Shown: positions 1-7,687 of the stretch, in pieces
How positions within the stretch are numbered: the first letter of the stretch is position 1
How the letters are laid out: every line of letters begins with the position of its first letter
From: Rikenellaceae bacterium
GTDB lineage: Bacteria > Bacteroidota > Bacteroidia > Bacteroidales > Rikenellaceae
Reading direction: 5' to 3'
Length of the DNA: 39,673 nt
Assembly (NCBI GenBank): GCA_015060165.1
Contig: SUZC01000016.1
Span: 1-39,673, forward strand
The notes under the pieces: generated by a model
Seen by the model: only the letters and a program-made list of their open reading frames with translations
Told to the model about the DNA's origin: nothing
The model's database searches: none
Position numbers and translations under genes: made by a program

Positions 1-191
1 TGCTCAATCTTCTGGCTTACAGAAGAGAAAGTCTTCTCGAGAACGTAACCATTCTCCAAGTTCTTGAGCTTTGAACGAACGAATGCGGGACCCTTACCCG
101 GCTTGCAGTGCTGGAAATCAACAACGAGGAAAGTCTTGTTGTCCATCTCGATGCACATACCAATCTTGATATCAGATGCTGTGATTGTCAT
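1..191 (-). CDS. efp: Elongation factor P, N-terminal part (gene cut by window edge)
   Basis: EF-P binds the ribosome between the P and E sites and relieves stalling at proline runs. Only the first 63 codons are in the window; the rest lies beyond base 1. The translation begins [11 protein letters not shown] and contains [10 protein letters not shown] followed by a KLKNLENG segment and VLEKTF, the conserved KOW-like N-terminal domain of EF-P. Lys33 in the PGKG loop is the position that is post-translationally modified in many bacteria. The ATG at 189-191 is the natural family start, and a promoter lies about 40 bases upstream. Identification is from conserved sequence; the paralogue YeiP is less likely but cannot be wholly excluded from this fragment. 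Confidence 0.93.
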   Translation of the reverse strand, partial: MTITASDIKIGMCIEMDNKTFLVVDFQHCKPGKGPAFVRSKLKNLENGYVLEKTFSSVSQKIE

Positions 192-230
192 AATATTGTA
201 TGTTTAATTTATAATTTCCTTTTCGTGGCG

Positions 231-261
231 CAAAGGTAATAAAAATCAAGCGTTAAGCAAA
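231..261 (-). promoter_or_regulatory. Bacteroidales-type promoter for efp
   Basis: Read on the minus strand this is TTTG, a 19-base spacer, then TACCTTTG, matching the phylum's TTTG / TAnnTTTG sigma consensus at both boxes. It would start transcription about 35 bases before the efp ATG. Confidence 0.75.
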
Positions 262-306
262 TTATTTGTCGATAAAATGTGTAGTTAGAATCCTCTGCGC
301 TTGAAG

Positions 307-2178
307 TTAACGGAATTTGATCCCTTCTACTTCGTGTAGTTTACCGTTTGAATCGATGCTTACGGGAACGAATGCTGCAACCCAATTATTTATGTTGAAT
401 AGTCGGGTGGAATATAATAGCACACTATTCCATCCTGCTCTGAGCGGTATATAAGCAGGTTCGCGCATCCAAAAGAGTTGCTCATCGGTGTAGGGTAACT
501 CGTTTGGAGCTTGATGCCAAGTGTTGTGGTGATAGCGATATTTGCCCGGTTCGTTCCATTGTTGCGAGGGAAATATCTCCTGCCCATTGATCCACACTCT
601 TCCCTGTGACTCCCATTTTCCCTGGGGACCAATACCGTCAGATATGCGATTAGCGCGTGAAGGCGACTCAAACCCCACAAAAGCCCTTATTATGGTATCG
701 CGCTCAACGTAGATTTCAGTTTTGAGCCAAGCATTCATTTTTGGTGCAGGGGTGATACCGTGTTTTTTGCAGAATGCGTGCAAATCGATAACTCCTCCCC
801 AAGCATTGGCTACTTGTACCTCATCGTGTAGTGTCCCACCTATCGAAGGAAGCGAGATTTGCCATTTGATTGAGGCGTTGGCTACCCATCGTACGTTGTA
901 ATCCGTAAGCAGGTTGTCGCGATGATAACTCAAACGTTTTTCGAACTCTACCAAGTCCTTGTGAGCCTGACTCTGAGGTGAAGGAATCATCGTTTCTGAA
1001 CTTAATCCATAACCATTACCACCCACCCAAAAACGCTCGGCAAATGCCAATAGGCCCTCGGGCATTCCGTTGTGGGGCAGGAGTTTGCTTTGGTCATCGA
1101 CATTCACATCGTTCCACAAACACAAAATACCTCCTAATGCATTATTGGTGGAAGATTCTGTGTTACAGGGGTTGTGCAAAAAGTATCGCGATGTGTTAAT
1201 CATCGGGCAACTGTTGTTAAGGTAGCCCATATATGAGTCGATGTATTTTCTTGGGTAGTTCTTCTCGTCGAGTTTGTCACCTATCGAAGCATACCAAATC
1301 TGTCCTATCGTTCCTTCAGCAGGTGGCAGACCTGGATCCCACGCAATCGGGATACGTTGGTGATCGCGTACAATCTTTTCGCAGAAACTCATAAAACCTT
1401 TTGGGTCATCAACCTTTACCTCGTCTGAGCCGATATGCAGATATGGACAATCCTGCTGAGGAATCTCCTTGAAAAACTCTTTCAAGCATACCTCCAATAT
1501 CTCCATCCCTTCGGGTGTAGCCATACCGCAGCCAAATGTACGATTAAAATATTGGCTATGGCCCGGCATATCAATTTCGGGTATAATCATAACGCCTCTC
1601 TCTTTGGCGTAGGCAATCAATTCACGGATTTGGTCATAGGTGTAAAATTTGCCCTCGTCTCGTCCTTTGGAGTGGTATTTGGCATCGTTGAGCTCAGGGT
1701 AGGCGTGGCTTTCGATACGCCATGCTGGGTTATCGGTCAAGTGCCAATGAAAGACGTTGAGTTTATAGGCAGACATCAGGTCAATATCGCGTTTGAGCAG
1801 CTCAATTTCGCGGAAGTTTCGGCCTGTGTCGTGCATAAATCCTCTTATGGGGAATGAGGGATAGTCGGTAATCTCCACTTCGGGGACACGCCCCTCGTTG
1901 TCTGTAAGCTGACGCAAAGTGGCTACACCCCAAATTTCGGCTTGTTTACTCTGTGCTATGATTGTGGCTTTACCACGTTTCGTTGTCAAGGTGTATTGTT
2001 CACTTGGAGCCCCTTCGGTAGGTATGATTTTTATATCTACTGATTTTAGCTTTACGGTTTTCTTGCTCAAATATTTAATCTGTTTTGGTTGAGGAATCAG
2101 ATTTTGAGCAGTGGAACTTGCGTAAGCTGATGCAAACATACAAACGAACAGCGATATTATTGCCAATGTTTTTCTCAT
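307..2178 (-). CDS. Secreted beta-N-acetylhexosaminidase, glycoside hydrolase family 20
   Basis: Family 20 enzymes remove terminal N-acetylhexosamine from glycans by substrate-assisted catalysis. An ATG at 2205 would also keep the frame open, but I chose 2178 because it is followed directly by a typical signal peptide (MRKTLAIISLF..., cleavage near ASAYA). A GH20b-like N-terminal domain spans about residues 25-105 and the catalytic barrel begins near RGFMHDTGRNF. FHWHLTDN and PEIDMPGH are family motifs, and HIGSDEV holds the catalytic Asp252-Glu253 pair; most relatives have HIGGDEV, so the Gly-to-Ser change is slightly unusual. The C-terminal 200 residues look like an accessory domain that I cannot name. 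It is probably periplasmic or surface exposed, acting on host or bacterial aminosugar glycans. No SusC/SusD pair is adjacent. Confidence 0.9.
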   Translation of the reverse strand: MRKTLAIISLFVCMFASAYASSTAQNLIPQPKQIKYLSKKTVKLKSVDIKIIPTEGAPSEQYTLTTKRGKATIIAQSKQAEIWGVATLRQLTDNEGRVPEVEITDYPSFPIRGFMHDTGRNFREIELLKRDIDLMSAYKLNVFHWHLTDNPAWRIESHAYPELNDAKYHSKGRDEGKFYTYDQIRELIAYAKERGVMIIPEIDMPGHSQYFNRTFGCGMATPEGMEILEVCLKEFFKEIPQQDCPYLHIGSDEVKVDDPKGFMSFCEKIVRDHQRIPIAWDPGLPPAEGTIGQIWYASIGDKLDEKNYPRKYIDSYMGYLNNSCPMINTSRYFLHNPCNTESSTNNALGGILCLWNDVNVDDQSKLLPHNGMPEGLLAFAERFWVGGNGYGLSSETMIPSPQSQAHKDLVEFEKRLSYHRDNLLTDYNVRWVANASIKWQISLPSIGGTLHDEVQVANAWGGVIDLHAFCKKHGITPAPKMNAWLKTEIYVERDTIIRAFVGFESPSRANRISDGIGPQGKWESQGRVWINGQEIFPSQQWNEPGKYRYHHNTWHQAPNELPYTDEQLFWMREPAYIPLRAGWNSVLLYSTRLFNINNWVAAFVPVSIDSNGKLHEVEGIKFR

Positions 2179-2227
2179 AATTATAGCATTTATGTAATTT
2201 GTCATTATATTATGTGGAACGTCAGAA

Positions 2228-2235
2228 CAAATATA
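2228..2235 (-). promoter_or_regulatory. -7 box of the hexosaminidase promoter
   Basis: The minus strand reads TATATTTG, a full TAnnTTTG match about 50 bases before the chosen ATG. No good TTTG is found at the expected -33 spacing; that position falls in the hairpin of the upstream gene's terminator. Confidence 0.5.
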
Positions 2236-2237
2236 CG

Positions 2238-2267
2238 AAAAAATGCCGAGCTTAGTCTCGGCATTTT
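2238..2267 (-). terminator. Intrinsic terminator of the DUF4837 gene
   Basis: An 11-bp perfect stem (arms 2240-2250 and 2257-2267, AAAATGCCGAG) with a 6-base loop is followed on the minus strand by a run of T. It lies 25 bases after the DUF4837 stop codon. Confidence 0.85.
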
Positions 2268-2292
2268 CAGTTTATTTGGAATTGAAATATCG

Positions 2293-3342
2293 TTATTTGC
2301 CAGTCGCAGTATCCTGAGTAGGGAAGCTGACAAGATATACCAAATGCTGCAGATCGCGCAACATATTGCGTTTCTGCGGTTTCTTGGGGTTGTAAACATA
2401 GCAGTCGATGGTAATAACCTCGTTGGTGGCTTTATTAACCGTTGTATAACTTACAAATGGACCGCCCATATAGTAATTCTCGACCTCCCACAGACCACTC
2501 ATTACAACCCAAGGCTGGTCACCGATTTTAATAGTTTTGTATTCGGGCTTTGTAGGGATGTAATTTTCTCCAGTCTCATCAACAATCTTGCTCACGGTGG
2601 TCATATAGGAGCCTTCGCGAGGACCGGGTATGCGTGCTGCAAAGCGATTTCGGGCCTTGATAAGTGCATCCAATTTAAGCGACTCGATACCCTCGTAGGG
2701 GTATTTGTAGATGAAAAATCCCTCGCTGGCTGTGGGGAACTCCTGCGAAATCCATACCATATCCTCGCTCTTGGTACGCAGTGCATAGTCATCGGGAATA
2801 GGCATCTTTACCGAGAACATCTGCTCAACAAGAGGTGTGAGCGATTGAGATGGGAACGCAGAGGCATACGATACTCGGCGGTCTCGTTCGGCCTTTTCCA
2901 GAACGTAGAGCAGATTCTCGCGATTTTCGCTTATATACTGTGCCAAAGTATGGTTGTCGGGACCTTGCGCTACAATGTAAACCTGGGGTTTTGCCGTAGC
3001 ATCATACTTTACTACTATAGCAGGCTCCTTGATATCGGGACTTACATTGACTACCAAAATATTGCGATGACGCTCTGTGAGGCTCTTGAAGTTATTTGGC
3101 AAAATTCGCATCACGTCGAACATTGGCTCATAGATGGGCAACTCAGCAACGGGCTGCTTCAGAATGGCCTGCAATGTATCACCAAGCTCGCTGATCCACG
3201 CCTGCTGTGCGCACACAACAACCAACTCATAGGGTTTACCTGTGGCATTTTCGCCCGACTGAATAGTATGAAATGCCTTGCAACCAAACATCGTGGATAC
3301 AAGTGCAAAGCAAAAGGTCAGATTTAGAATCGTACGTTTCAT
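2293..3342 (-). CDS. DUF4837 family lipoprotein
   Basis: The 349-residue product starts MKRTILNLTF and has a hydrophobic segment ending at FGC, with Cys21 the likely lipidated residue, so it should be a membrane-anchored lipoprotein. The body (GKPYELVVVCAQ near residue 36, and a C-terminal part with QPWVVMSGLWEVEN) matches what I recall of DUF4837, a family of unknown function found in Bacteroidota. It has its own promoter upstream and a strong terminator downstream, so it appears monocistronic. No catalytic motif is apparent. Family assignment is from recall of its length and motifs; function is unknown. Confidence 0.8.
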   Translation of the reverse strand: MKRTILNLTFCFALVSTMFGCKAFHTIQSGENATGKPYELVVVCAQQAWISELGDTLQAILKQPVAELPIYEPMFDVMRILPNNFKSLTERHRNILVVNVSPDIKEPAIVVKYDATAKPQVYIVAQGPDNHTLAQYISENRENLLYVLEKAERDRRVSYASAFPSQSLTPLVEQMFSVKMPIPDDYALRTKSEDMVWISQEFPTASEGFFIYKYPYEGIESLKLDALIKARNRFAARIPGPREGSYMTTVSKIVDETGENYIPTKPEYKTIKIGDQPWVVMSGLWEVENYYMGGPFVSYTTVNKATNEVITIDCYVYNPKKPQKRNMLRDLQHLVYLVSFPTQDTATGK

Positions 3343-3389
3343 ATATTGTCAAATAGTTAGTTGCTCGTTAAATACATTGATTATTAACG

Positions 3390-3421
3390 CAAATATACGA
3401 AAATATATTACTTTCAGCAAA
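3390..3421 (-). promoter_or_regulatory. Promoter for the DUF4837 lipoprotein gene
   Basis: Minus-strand TTTG, 20-base spacer and TATATTTG, about 50 bases before the ATG at 3342. Confidence 0.7.
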
Positions 3422-3450
3422 ACAAATACCCGAATCCTCGAAAAAAGCAT

Positions 3451-3458
3451 TAATTTTG
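3451..3458 (+). promoter_or_regulatory. -7 box upstream of the NodB deacetylase gene
   Basis: TAATTTTG matches TAnnTTTG and lies about 58 bases before the ATG at 3517. No convincing -33 box is present. It forms a divergent pair with the DUF4837 promoter. Confidence 0.4.
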
Positions 3459-3516
3459 CAACTGCATAGAATCGCAAATTTTGCACCACTGAATTTTGTA
3501 ACTAAGCATATAAAAT

Positions 3517-4125
3517 ATGAAGATAAATCCAGGTAGATTCATTCGACGCATATTTCCCGATATGATTTGGGAAATAGATGACCGCAATGGAGTTTTCCTT
3601 ACGTTCGATGATGGTCCGACACCCGGTATCACAGAGTGGATTCTATCTACCCTAAAACGATACGATGCCAAGGCGACCTTCTTCGTGTTGGGGAAAAATG
3701 CCGAGATGTATCCCGATTTGTTGCAACGTATAATCGACGAAGGCCATAAAATAGGTAATCACACATATTCACATCAGAAAGGGTGGGGTATGCCTTTGGA
3801 GAAGTATATCGAGGATGTCGATTTTGCTGATGGAATTCTCCATACAGAGCTTTTTCGCCCTCCTTATGCGAGAGTCACTCCATCGCAGATGCGAGCTATC
3901 GGCCAGCGATACAAAATCATCATGTGGAATGTGCTTTCTCGCGATTATGCCCTAGCCGTCTCTCCGAAGGAGTGCTATCGAGGAGTTGTGAAGCATCTGA
4001 GTCCTGGTTGTATTGTGGCTTTTCACGATAGTGTAAAGTCGTTCCGCAATATGAGTTATGCCCTGCCCAAAATATTGGAGCGTACCAAGGAGTTGGGATT
4101 GAAGTGCAAGATTATTGAGCTGTAA
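3517..4125 (+). CDS. Polysaccharide deacetylase, NodB homology (carbohydrate esterase 4)
   Basis: CE4 enzymes remove acetyl groups from N-acetylglucosamine in peptidoglycan or other polymers using a metal bound by an Asp-His-His triad. All family motifs are visible: TFDDGP (Asp31, Asp32), HTYSH (His82, His86), RPPY (Arg114), MWNV and VAFHD (His170). At 202 residues the protein is essentially the bare catalytic domain. It has no signal peptide or strong transmembrane segment, so it is either cytoplasmic or exported in another way. It is followed after 29 bases by ubiX on the same strand, suggesting co-transcription. The exact substrate cannot be told from sequence. Confidence 0.88.
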   Translation: MKINPGRFIRRIFPDMIWEIDDRNGVFLTFDDGPTPGITEWILSTLKRYDAKATFFVLGKNAEMYPDLLQRIIDEGHKIGNHTYSHQKGWGMPLEKYIEDVDFADGILHTELFRPPYARVTPSQMRAIGQRYKIIMWNVLSRDYALAVSPKECYRGVVKHLSPGCIVAFHDSVKSFRNMSYALPKILERTKELGLKCKIIEL

Positions 4126-4154
4126 TAGTTGTCGTAAATTTAATATATCGAGCG

Positions 4155-4709
4155 ATGAAAGTTGTTGTAGCCGTGACAGGAGCAAGTGGCGGAATATATG
4201 CTCGCCAATGTCTGGAGCAGTTGCTCTCGACTCCGCAGGTCGAGAAGATTGCACTTGTGGTGAGCGATACTGCTCGAAAGGTGTTGTCGCACGAAGGGGT
4301 GGAGTTGCCTCAATCTTCTCGAATTGTGTGTTACGACAATAGTGATATGTTTGCCGAGGTGGCAAGTGGCTCGGCCTGCTACGATGCTATGGTGGTGGTA
4401 CCTGCATCGATGGGTAGTGTAGGGCGTATAGCATCGGGTGTTTCACTCTCACTTATTGAACGAGCAGCCGATGTGATGCTCAAGGAGCGTAGACGATTGG
4501 TCTTGGTTGTTCGCGAGACTCCATACTCGCTTATTCATTTACGTAATATGACGACATTGACCGAAGCCGGAGCTATTGTGCTACCAGCCTCTCCATCGTT
4601 CTACTCAAAGGCGCAGAGCGTTGAAGACCTTGCTCTTACGGTTACCGAGCGAGTGATTTCGCATCTAGGGGTGCACTTGCCGCATTATGAGTGGAGTGGC
4701 CGCGAGTGA
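4155..4709 (+). CDS. ubiX: Flavin prenyltransferase UbiX
   Basis: UbiX joins a dimethylallyl group to FMN to make the prenylated FMN cofactor used by UbiD-type decarboxylases. The protein is 184 residues, normal for the family. An N-terminal flavin-binding GASGGIYA (residues 9-16), PASMGSVGRIASG (83-95) and the RETPYSLIHLRNM segment (120-132) are the hallmark motifs. It sits 29 bases after the NodB gene and may share its transcript. No ubiD-type partner is in the window; in Bacteroidales such a partner would usually serve menaquinone synthesis, which is inference here. Confidence 0.92.
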   Translation: MKVVVAVTGASGGIYARQCLEQLLSTPQVEKIALVVSDTARKVLSHEGVELPQSSRIVCYDNSDMFAEVASGSACYDAMVVVPASMGSVGRIASGVSLSLIERAADVMLKERRRLVLVVRETPYSLIHLRNMTTLTEAGAIVLPASPSFYSKAQSVEDLALTVTERVISHLGVHLPHYEWSGRE

Positions 4710-4778
4710 TAAATATGTTAAAAGGGCATAAAAAGAGTAATTTGTGACAAAAAAATTGGAAAATAGTTTTTTTGTTCT

Positions 4779-4786
4779 TATCTTTG
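4779..4786 (+). promoter_or_regulatory. -7 box of the greA promoter
   Basis: TATCTTTG is a full TAnnTTTG match. An imperfect ATTG lies about 20 bases upstream. The predicted start leaves an untranslated leader of roughly 105 bases before greA. Confidence 0.6.
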
Positions 4787-4824
4787 TTAGCAGAATTTAA
4801 CAACTTAAAATATTGAATTATTAG

Positions 4825-4885
4825 GGATTCTAATCCTTGGTGTCAGTTTTGGATGATGCCGTTGGATTAGGGTTCTCATTTTTTT
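4825..4885 (+). promoter_or_regulatory. Terminator-like structure in the greA leader
   Basis: CTAATCC (4830-4836) can pair with GGATTAG (4864-4870), followed eight bases later by seven T (4879-4885). A competing short pairing of GGAT (4825-4828) with ATCC (4833-4836) is also possible. This resembles an attenuator, but the stem is short and partly unpaired, so the call is tentative. Confidence 0.3.
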
Positions 4886-4897
4886 ACTGTTTTTGAT

Positions 4898-5374
4898 ATG
4901 GCAAGCGAAATTATTTATTTGACAGCCGAGGGGTTGCAAAAACTTAAAGATGAGCTACAACATATGCGTTCTGTGGAGCGTCCCGCCATTTCGGCAGCTA
5001 TTGCCGAGGCTCGCGATAAGGGCGATTTGTCGGAGAATGCCGAGTATGATGCAGCACGTGAGGCTCAAGGTTTGTTGGAGATGCGTATCGCCAAGTTGGA
5101 GCAGACTCTTACCAATGCTCGTGTTATTGACGAGTCGAAGATTGATAAGAGCAAGGTTCAAATTTTGAGCAAGGTTACGCTTTTGAATCACAATAACAAG
5201 AAGCAGGTAACCTACACCATTGTGTCGGAGAATGAGGCTAACCTGCGTGAGGGTAAACTTGCTATCGGTACCCCTATTGCCAAGGCTTTGCTTGGTAAGA
5301 AGAAGGGTGAAGTGGTAGAGGTAACCGTTCCAGCTGGTGTGTTGAAGTTTGAGATTTTGGATATTAATATCTAA
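4898..5374 (+). CDS. greA: Transcription elongation factor GreA
   Basis: GreA enters the secondary channel of RNA polymerase and stimulates cleavage of backtracked transcripts. The protein is 158 residues, the usual size. The N-terminal coiled coil (about residues 8-75) carries the tip motif RDKGDLSENAEYDAA, in which Asp43 and Glu46 are the residues that help hold the catalytic magnesium. The C-terminal FKBP-like domain ends with GVLKFEILDI. It has its own -7 box with a long leader, and a strong terminator downstream, so it is probably monocistronic. Confidence 0.96.
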   Translation: MASEIIYLTAEGLQKLKDELQHMRSVERPAISAAIAEARDKGDLSENAEYDAAREAQGLLEMRIAKLEQTLTNARVIDESKIDKSKVQILSKVTLLNHNNKKQVTYTIVSENEANLREGKLAIGTPIAKALLGKKKGEVVEVTVPAGVLKFEILDINI

Positions 5375-5406
5375 TTGCTCGAACTCTGCTGACGAAATTA
5401 TATTGG

Positions 5407-5438
5407 GTCTGCCGGGTGATTTTCGGCAGACTCTTTTA
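5407..5438 (+). terminator. Intrinsic terminator of greA
   Basis: Stem GTCTGCCG (5407-5414) with CGGCAGAC (5424-5431), followed by TCTTTTATT. Confidence 0.85.
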
Positions 5439-5537
5439 TTGTCGGTAGATGGCCTGTAGGAAATGTCGAATATAATGTTCTATATTTCTTATAAATATGA
5501 GTTGGGAGTGCGGTTAAGTATTCATAAATCCTCATAA

Positions 5538-5568
5538 TTTGGAAATTGAAAGATTATTATTAACTTTG
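5538..5568 (+). promoter_or_regulatory. Promoter of the zeta-like kinase gene
   Basis: TTTG (5538-5541), exactly 19 bases, then TAACTTTG (5561-5568): a full consensus match, 25 bases before the ATG at 5594. Confidence 0.8.
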
Positions 5569-5593
5569 CGCAAGTTTATAATAGTGAGCGAGT

Positions 5594-6163
5594 ATGCCTA
5601 AACTATATATTATAGCAGGTTGTAACGGTGCAGGAAAAACCACTGCTTCATATGCAGTTTTGCCCGAGATGCTCAACTGTCACGATTTTGTCAACGCCGA
5701 CGAAATTGCCAAGGGCTTGTCGCCATTTGATCCAGCTCGTGTCTCTATAGAAGCGGGTAGATTGATGCGTACACGTATGGATGCTTTGATGTCGGATGGC
5801 GCTGATTTTGCTTTCGAGACTACGTTGGCTACCCGTTATTATACGCGCTTCATTCGTATGGCTCAGGAGCGAGGTTACTTCGTTTCGTTGCTATATTTTT
5901 GGTTGCCTACGCCGGACCAGGCGGTTGAGCGTGTGGCACGTCGTGTGGCCGAGGGTGGTCATAATGTACCTGCTGAGGTTGTTCGTCGCCGTTATTATCG
6001 AGGGTTGCGTTATCTGACTTCGTTGTATACTCCCATTTGTGATTATTGGGTTATATACGACAATAGCTCAGTAGAGGGCGTAAAGCGAGTGGCATCGGGT
6101 ACTCACGACGAAATAAGAGAGGTTGTAGATTCGTTATCTTATCGACAAATATGCAAAATGTAG
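5594..6163 (+). CDS. Zeta-toxin-like P-loop kinase
   Basis: This 189-residue protein has a Walker A motif GCNGAGKTT (residues 9-17), a conserved NADEIAKGLSPFDP segment (35-48), FAFETTLA (72-79) and an arginine-rich lid region ending in NVPAEVVRRRYYRG. These are the features of the zeta-toxin/COG4185 branch of P-loop kinases. Zeta toxins phosphorylate UDP-N-acetylglucosamine, but this stand-alone branch in Bacteroidota has no firmly known substrate. It has a very good promoter of its own and is followed immediately by a small gene, so the two form a compact unit. Whether it is a toxin or a metabolic kinase is not settled by sequence. Confidence 0.82.
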   Translation: MPKLYIIAGCNGAGKTTASYAVLPEMLNCHDFVNADEIAKGLSPFDPARVSIEAGRLMRTRMDALMSDGADFAFETTLATRYYTRFIRMAQERGYFVSLLYFWLPTPDQAVERVARRVAEGGHNVPAEVVRRRYYRGLRYLTSLYTPICDYWVIYDNSSVEGVKRVASGTHDEIREVVDSLSYRQICKM

Positions 6164-6165
6164 AT

Positions 6166-6345
6166 ATGAATAAGAATTTGGTCGAGGCTGAAATCGAGCA
6201 GATGCAAGAGAAAATAGATGCCGGCATTCTTTTGACACAACAACGCTTGAAAGAGAAGTGTAAGAAGGAGAATGGTGAGTTGGTAGTTATGCGCGACGGC
6301 GAGGTCACGCATCTGAAGGCTGAGGATCTTGTTCAGATGGAGTAA
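6166..6345 (+). CDS. Small protein coupled to the zeta-like kinase
   Basis: A 59-residue charged protein beginning MNKNLVEAEIEQMQEKI. The ATG at 6166 is two bases after the kinase stop codon; an in-frame ATG at 6151 would add five residues and overlap the kinase by 13 bases. The first half is a predicted amphipathic helix (EAEIEQMQEKIDAG, then LLTQQRLKEKCKKE), and the second half reads GELVVMRDGEVTHLKAEDL, like a short beta hairpin plus helix. I know no named family. Position suggests a partner or antitoxin of the kinase, but it does not resemble the epsilon antitoxin and it follows rather than precedes the kinase. Confidence 0.75.
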   Translation: MNKNLVEAEIEQMQEKIDAGILLTQQRLKEKCKKENGELVVMRDGEVTHLKAEDLVQME

Positions 6346-6405
6346 TTTATAATCTCCATACGAGGTCTTGTACAAGAAAGTCGGTTGTAGAATATCAAAA
6401 GTTAT

Positions 6406-6431
6406 AGGGAGTCATTGTGGCTCCCTTTTTT
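6406..6431 (+). terminator. Probable terminator of the zeta-like kinase unit
   Basis: AGGGAG (6406-6411) pairs with CTCCCT (6421-6426), followed by a T run to 6431. The stem is only 6 bp with a 9-base loop, so it is modest. Confidence 0.6.
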
Positions 6432-6473
6432 GTTGTAGATGGGAGATGTGACAGTGGACAGTTATATGTCCAT

Positions 6474-6514
6474 AAAAAAAAGTGGCTGTTCAACAAACCT
6501 GTTGGACAGCCACT
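6474..6514 (-). terminator. Intrinsic terminator of the peptidase operon
   Basis: On the minus strand AGTGGCTGT...ACAGCCACT forms a long stem (arms within 6481-6514, one mismatch) followed by eight T (complement of 6474-6481). It lies 22 bases after the C1 peptidase stop. Confidence 0.88.
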
Positions 6515-6536
6515 GCTATTCTTTAACCTATTATAT

Positions 6537-7661
6537 CTACTTCAAACCCAACTTTGCTCTGATGGCTTTGGGAATAGAGTTCTTGTGTACCAGGATAGAG
6601 ATGGTCTTAGCCTTAACGTACTCCTCCGAAAGGTAGTGATAACCCGTACCGTTGCTATCTACTCCCCACGAATTCTTGGTCTTGTAATATTTCACACCGT
6701 CCTGATCTTTTGCAATACCTGTGATATGCTCCAAGTGGTCATCAACCGTAGCAAAAGTCTCAAATCCGTGCTGGCGGCTCTCTTGTGTTACGCTCTCCTC
6801 TTTGGCTTTGGCCTTCAAATCCTTCTGCTTGCGCAAATCCTCTTTAGTGTTGACAGCAATGAAGTGGCGGAATGCATAACCCGGCTCGCTTATATCGCCG
6901 TCCCATGCCACGGTGTAACCCTCGTTGATAGCGTTGTCGATTACCTGCATCATCTCATCAAGTGGCAGATTGTACATTGTTGCATAGTCCCAGTTGTCGG
7001 GCACCTCCACCATAACCTTCTCGTAGAAGGGGTGGTGAGTGAAGCTGGTAATCTCCACATAGTCGTCGGCATTGAGCCCCATAGCCTTAGTGAAGCTATC
7101 GACGGTGTACTCCTTACCCTGATATGTGAACTTCTCGGGTACTTTGCCTAAGTATGCGTCCAACACTCCATTGACAATCTCCTCTGGTAGTGGCTTCTTC
7201 ATCTCAACAGCCGTAGTGTTGATGCTCTTTACCCATGTATTCAGATCGCCGTGATTGTGGCGTTTAGAGTCGTAGTTAATGCCGTCGTAGGCCTCCTCTG
7301 GCATAATACCTACGTTCTTCATCACCCAAATATACATATGAGCAATACTACCTGGGCCAATGTTACCATTGCCGCGGCGCAAGATGTTATCCTTTATACG
7401 GCGAACATAATTGTGACGCACAACAAACATCTCCGATAAATCGTGTTCGCCTTTACCTGTACGCAAAAGCTCCGACTCGATGAACGAGTTGGTGGCAAAG
7501 CACCAGCAAGTGCCTGTACTGGCCTGATCCTTTACAGGAGTTGCGGGGTTCTCCTTTACAATAGTGAACTCATATTTGTATGGCGCAGATTCTGCCTGAG
7601 CCATAGCGGTTGCCGAAAAGGCAATAGCGCAAATCGCTGAGAATATAAGATTCTTTCTCAT
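6537..7661 (-). CDS. Secreted C1-family (papain-like) cysteine peptidase
   Basis: Begins MRKNLIFSAICAIAFSATAMAQ, a clear signal peptide cleaved near residue 21, so it is periplasmic or exported. The active-site stretch QASTGTCWCFAT matches papain's QGxCGSCWAF with Cys52 as nucleophile; His312 (EHITGIA) and Asn330 (TKNSWG) complete the triad. The long insert between them and the overall pattern resemble the bleomycin hydrolase/aminopeptidase C branch (C1B), in which the enzyme trims amino acids from peptide N-termini. At 374 residues it is shorter than typical PepC (about 450). It is the last gene of a run with DPP4, 26 bases apart, fitting a shared role in breaking down peptides. Confidence 0.9.
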   Translation of the reverse strand: MRKNLIFSAICAIAFSATAMAQAESAPYKYEFTIVKENPATPVKDQASTGTCWCFATNSFIESELLRTGKGEHDLSEMFVVRHNYVRRIKDNILRRGNGNIGPGSIAHMYIWVMKNVGIMPEEAYDGINYDSKRHNHGDLNTWVKSINTTAVEMKKPLPEEIVNGVLDAYLGKVPEKFTYQGKEYTVDSFTKAMGLNADDYVEITSFTHHPFYEKVMVEVPDNWDYATMYNLPLDEMMQVIDNAINEGYTVAWDGDISEPGYAFRHFIAVNTKEDLRKQKDLKAKAKEESVTQESRQHGFETFATVDDHLEHITGIAKDQDGVKYYKTKNSWGVDSNGTGYHYLSEEYVKAKTISILVHKNSIPKAIRAKLGLK

Positions 7662-7687
7662 AGTGGTATTGGTTTGTGGTTAGCGGA

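Noticed and set aside
2212..3327. 371-codon plus-strand open frame opposite the DUF4837 gene
   Set aside because: It is the antisense of a well-supported lipoprotein gene, rich in Cys, Arg and His without domain character, and has no promoter of its own that is not explained by the terminator region.
6417..7151. 244-codon plus-strand open frame opposite the C1 peptidase
   Set aside because: Antisense shadow; the opposite strand has a signal peptide and an intact catalytic triad.
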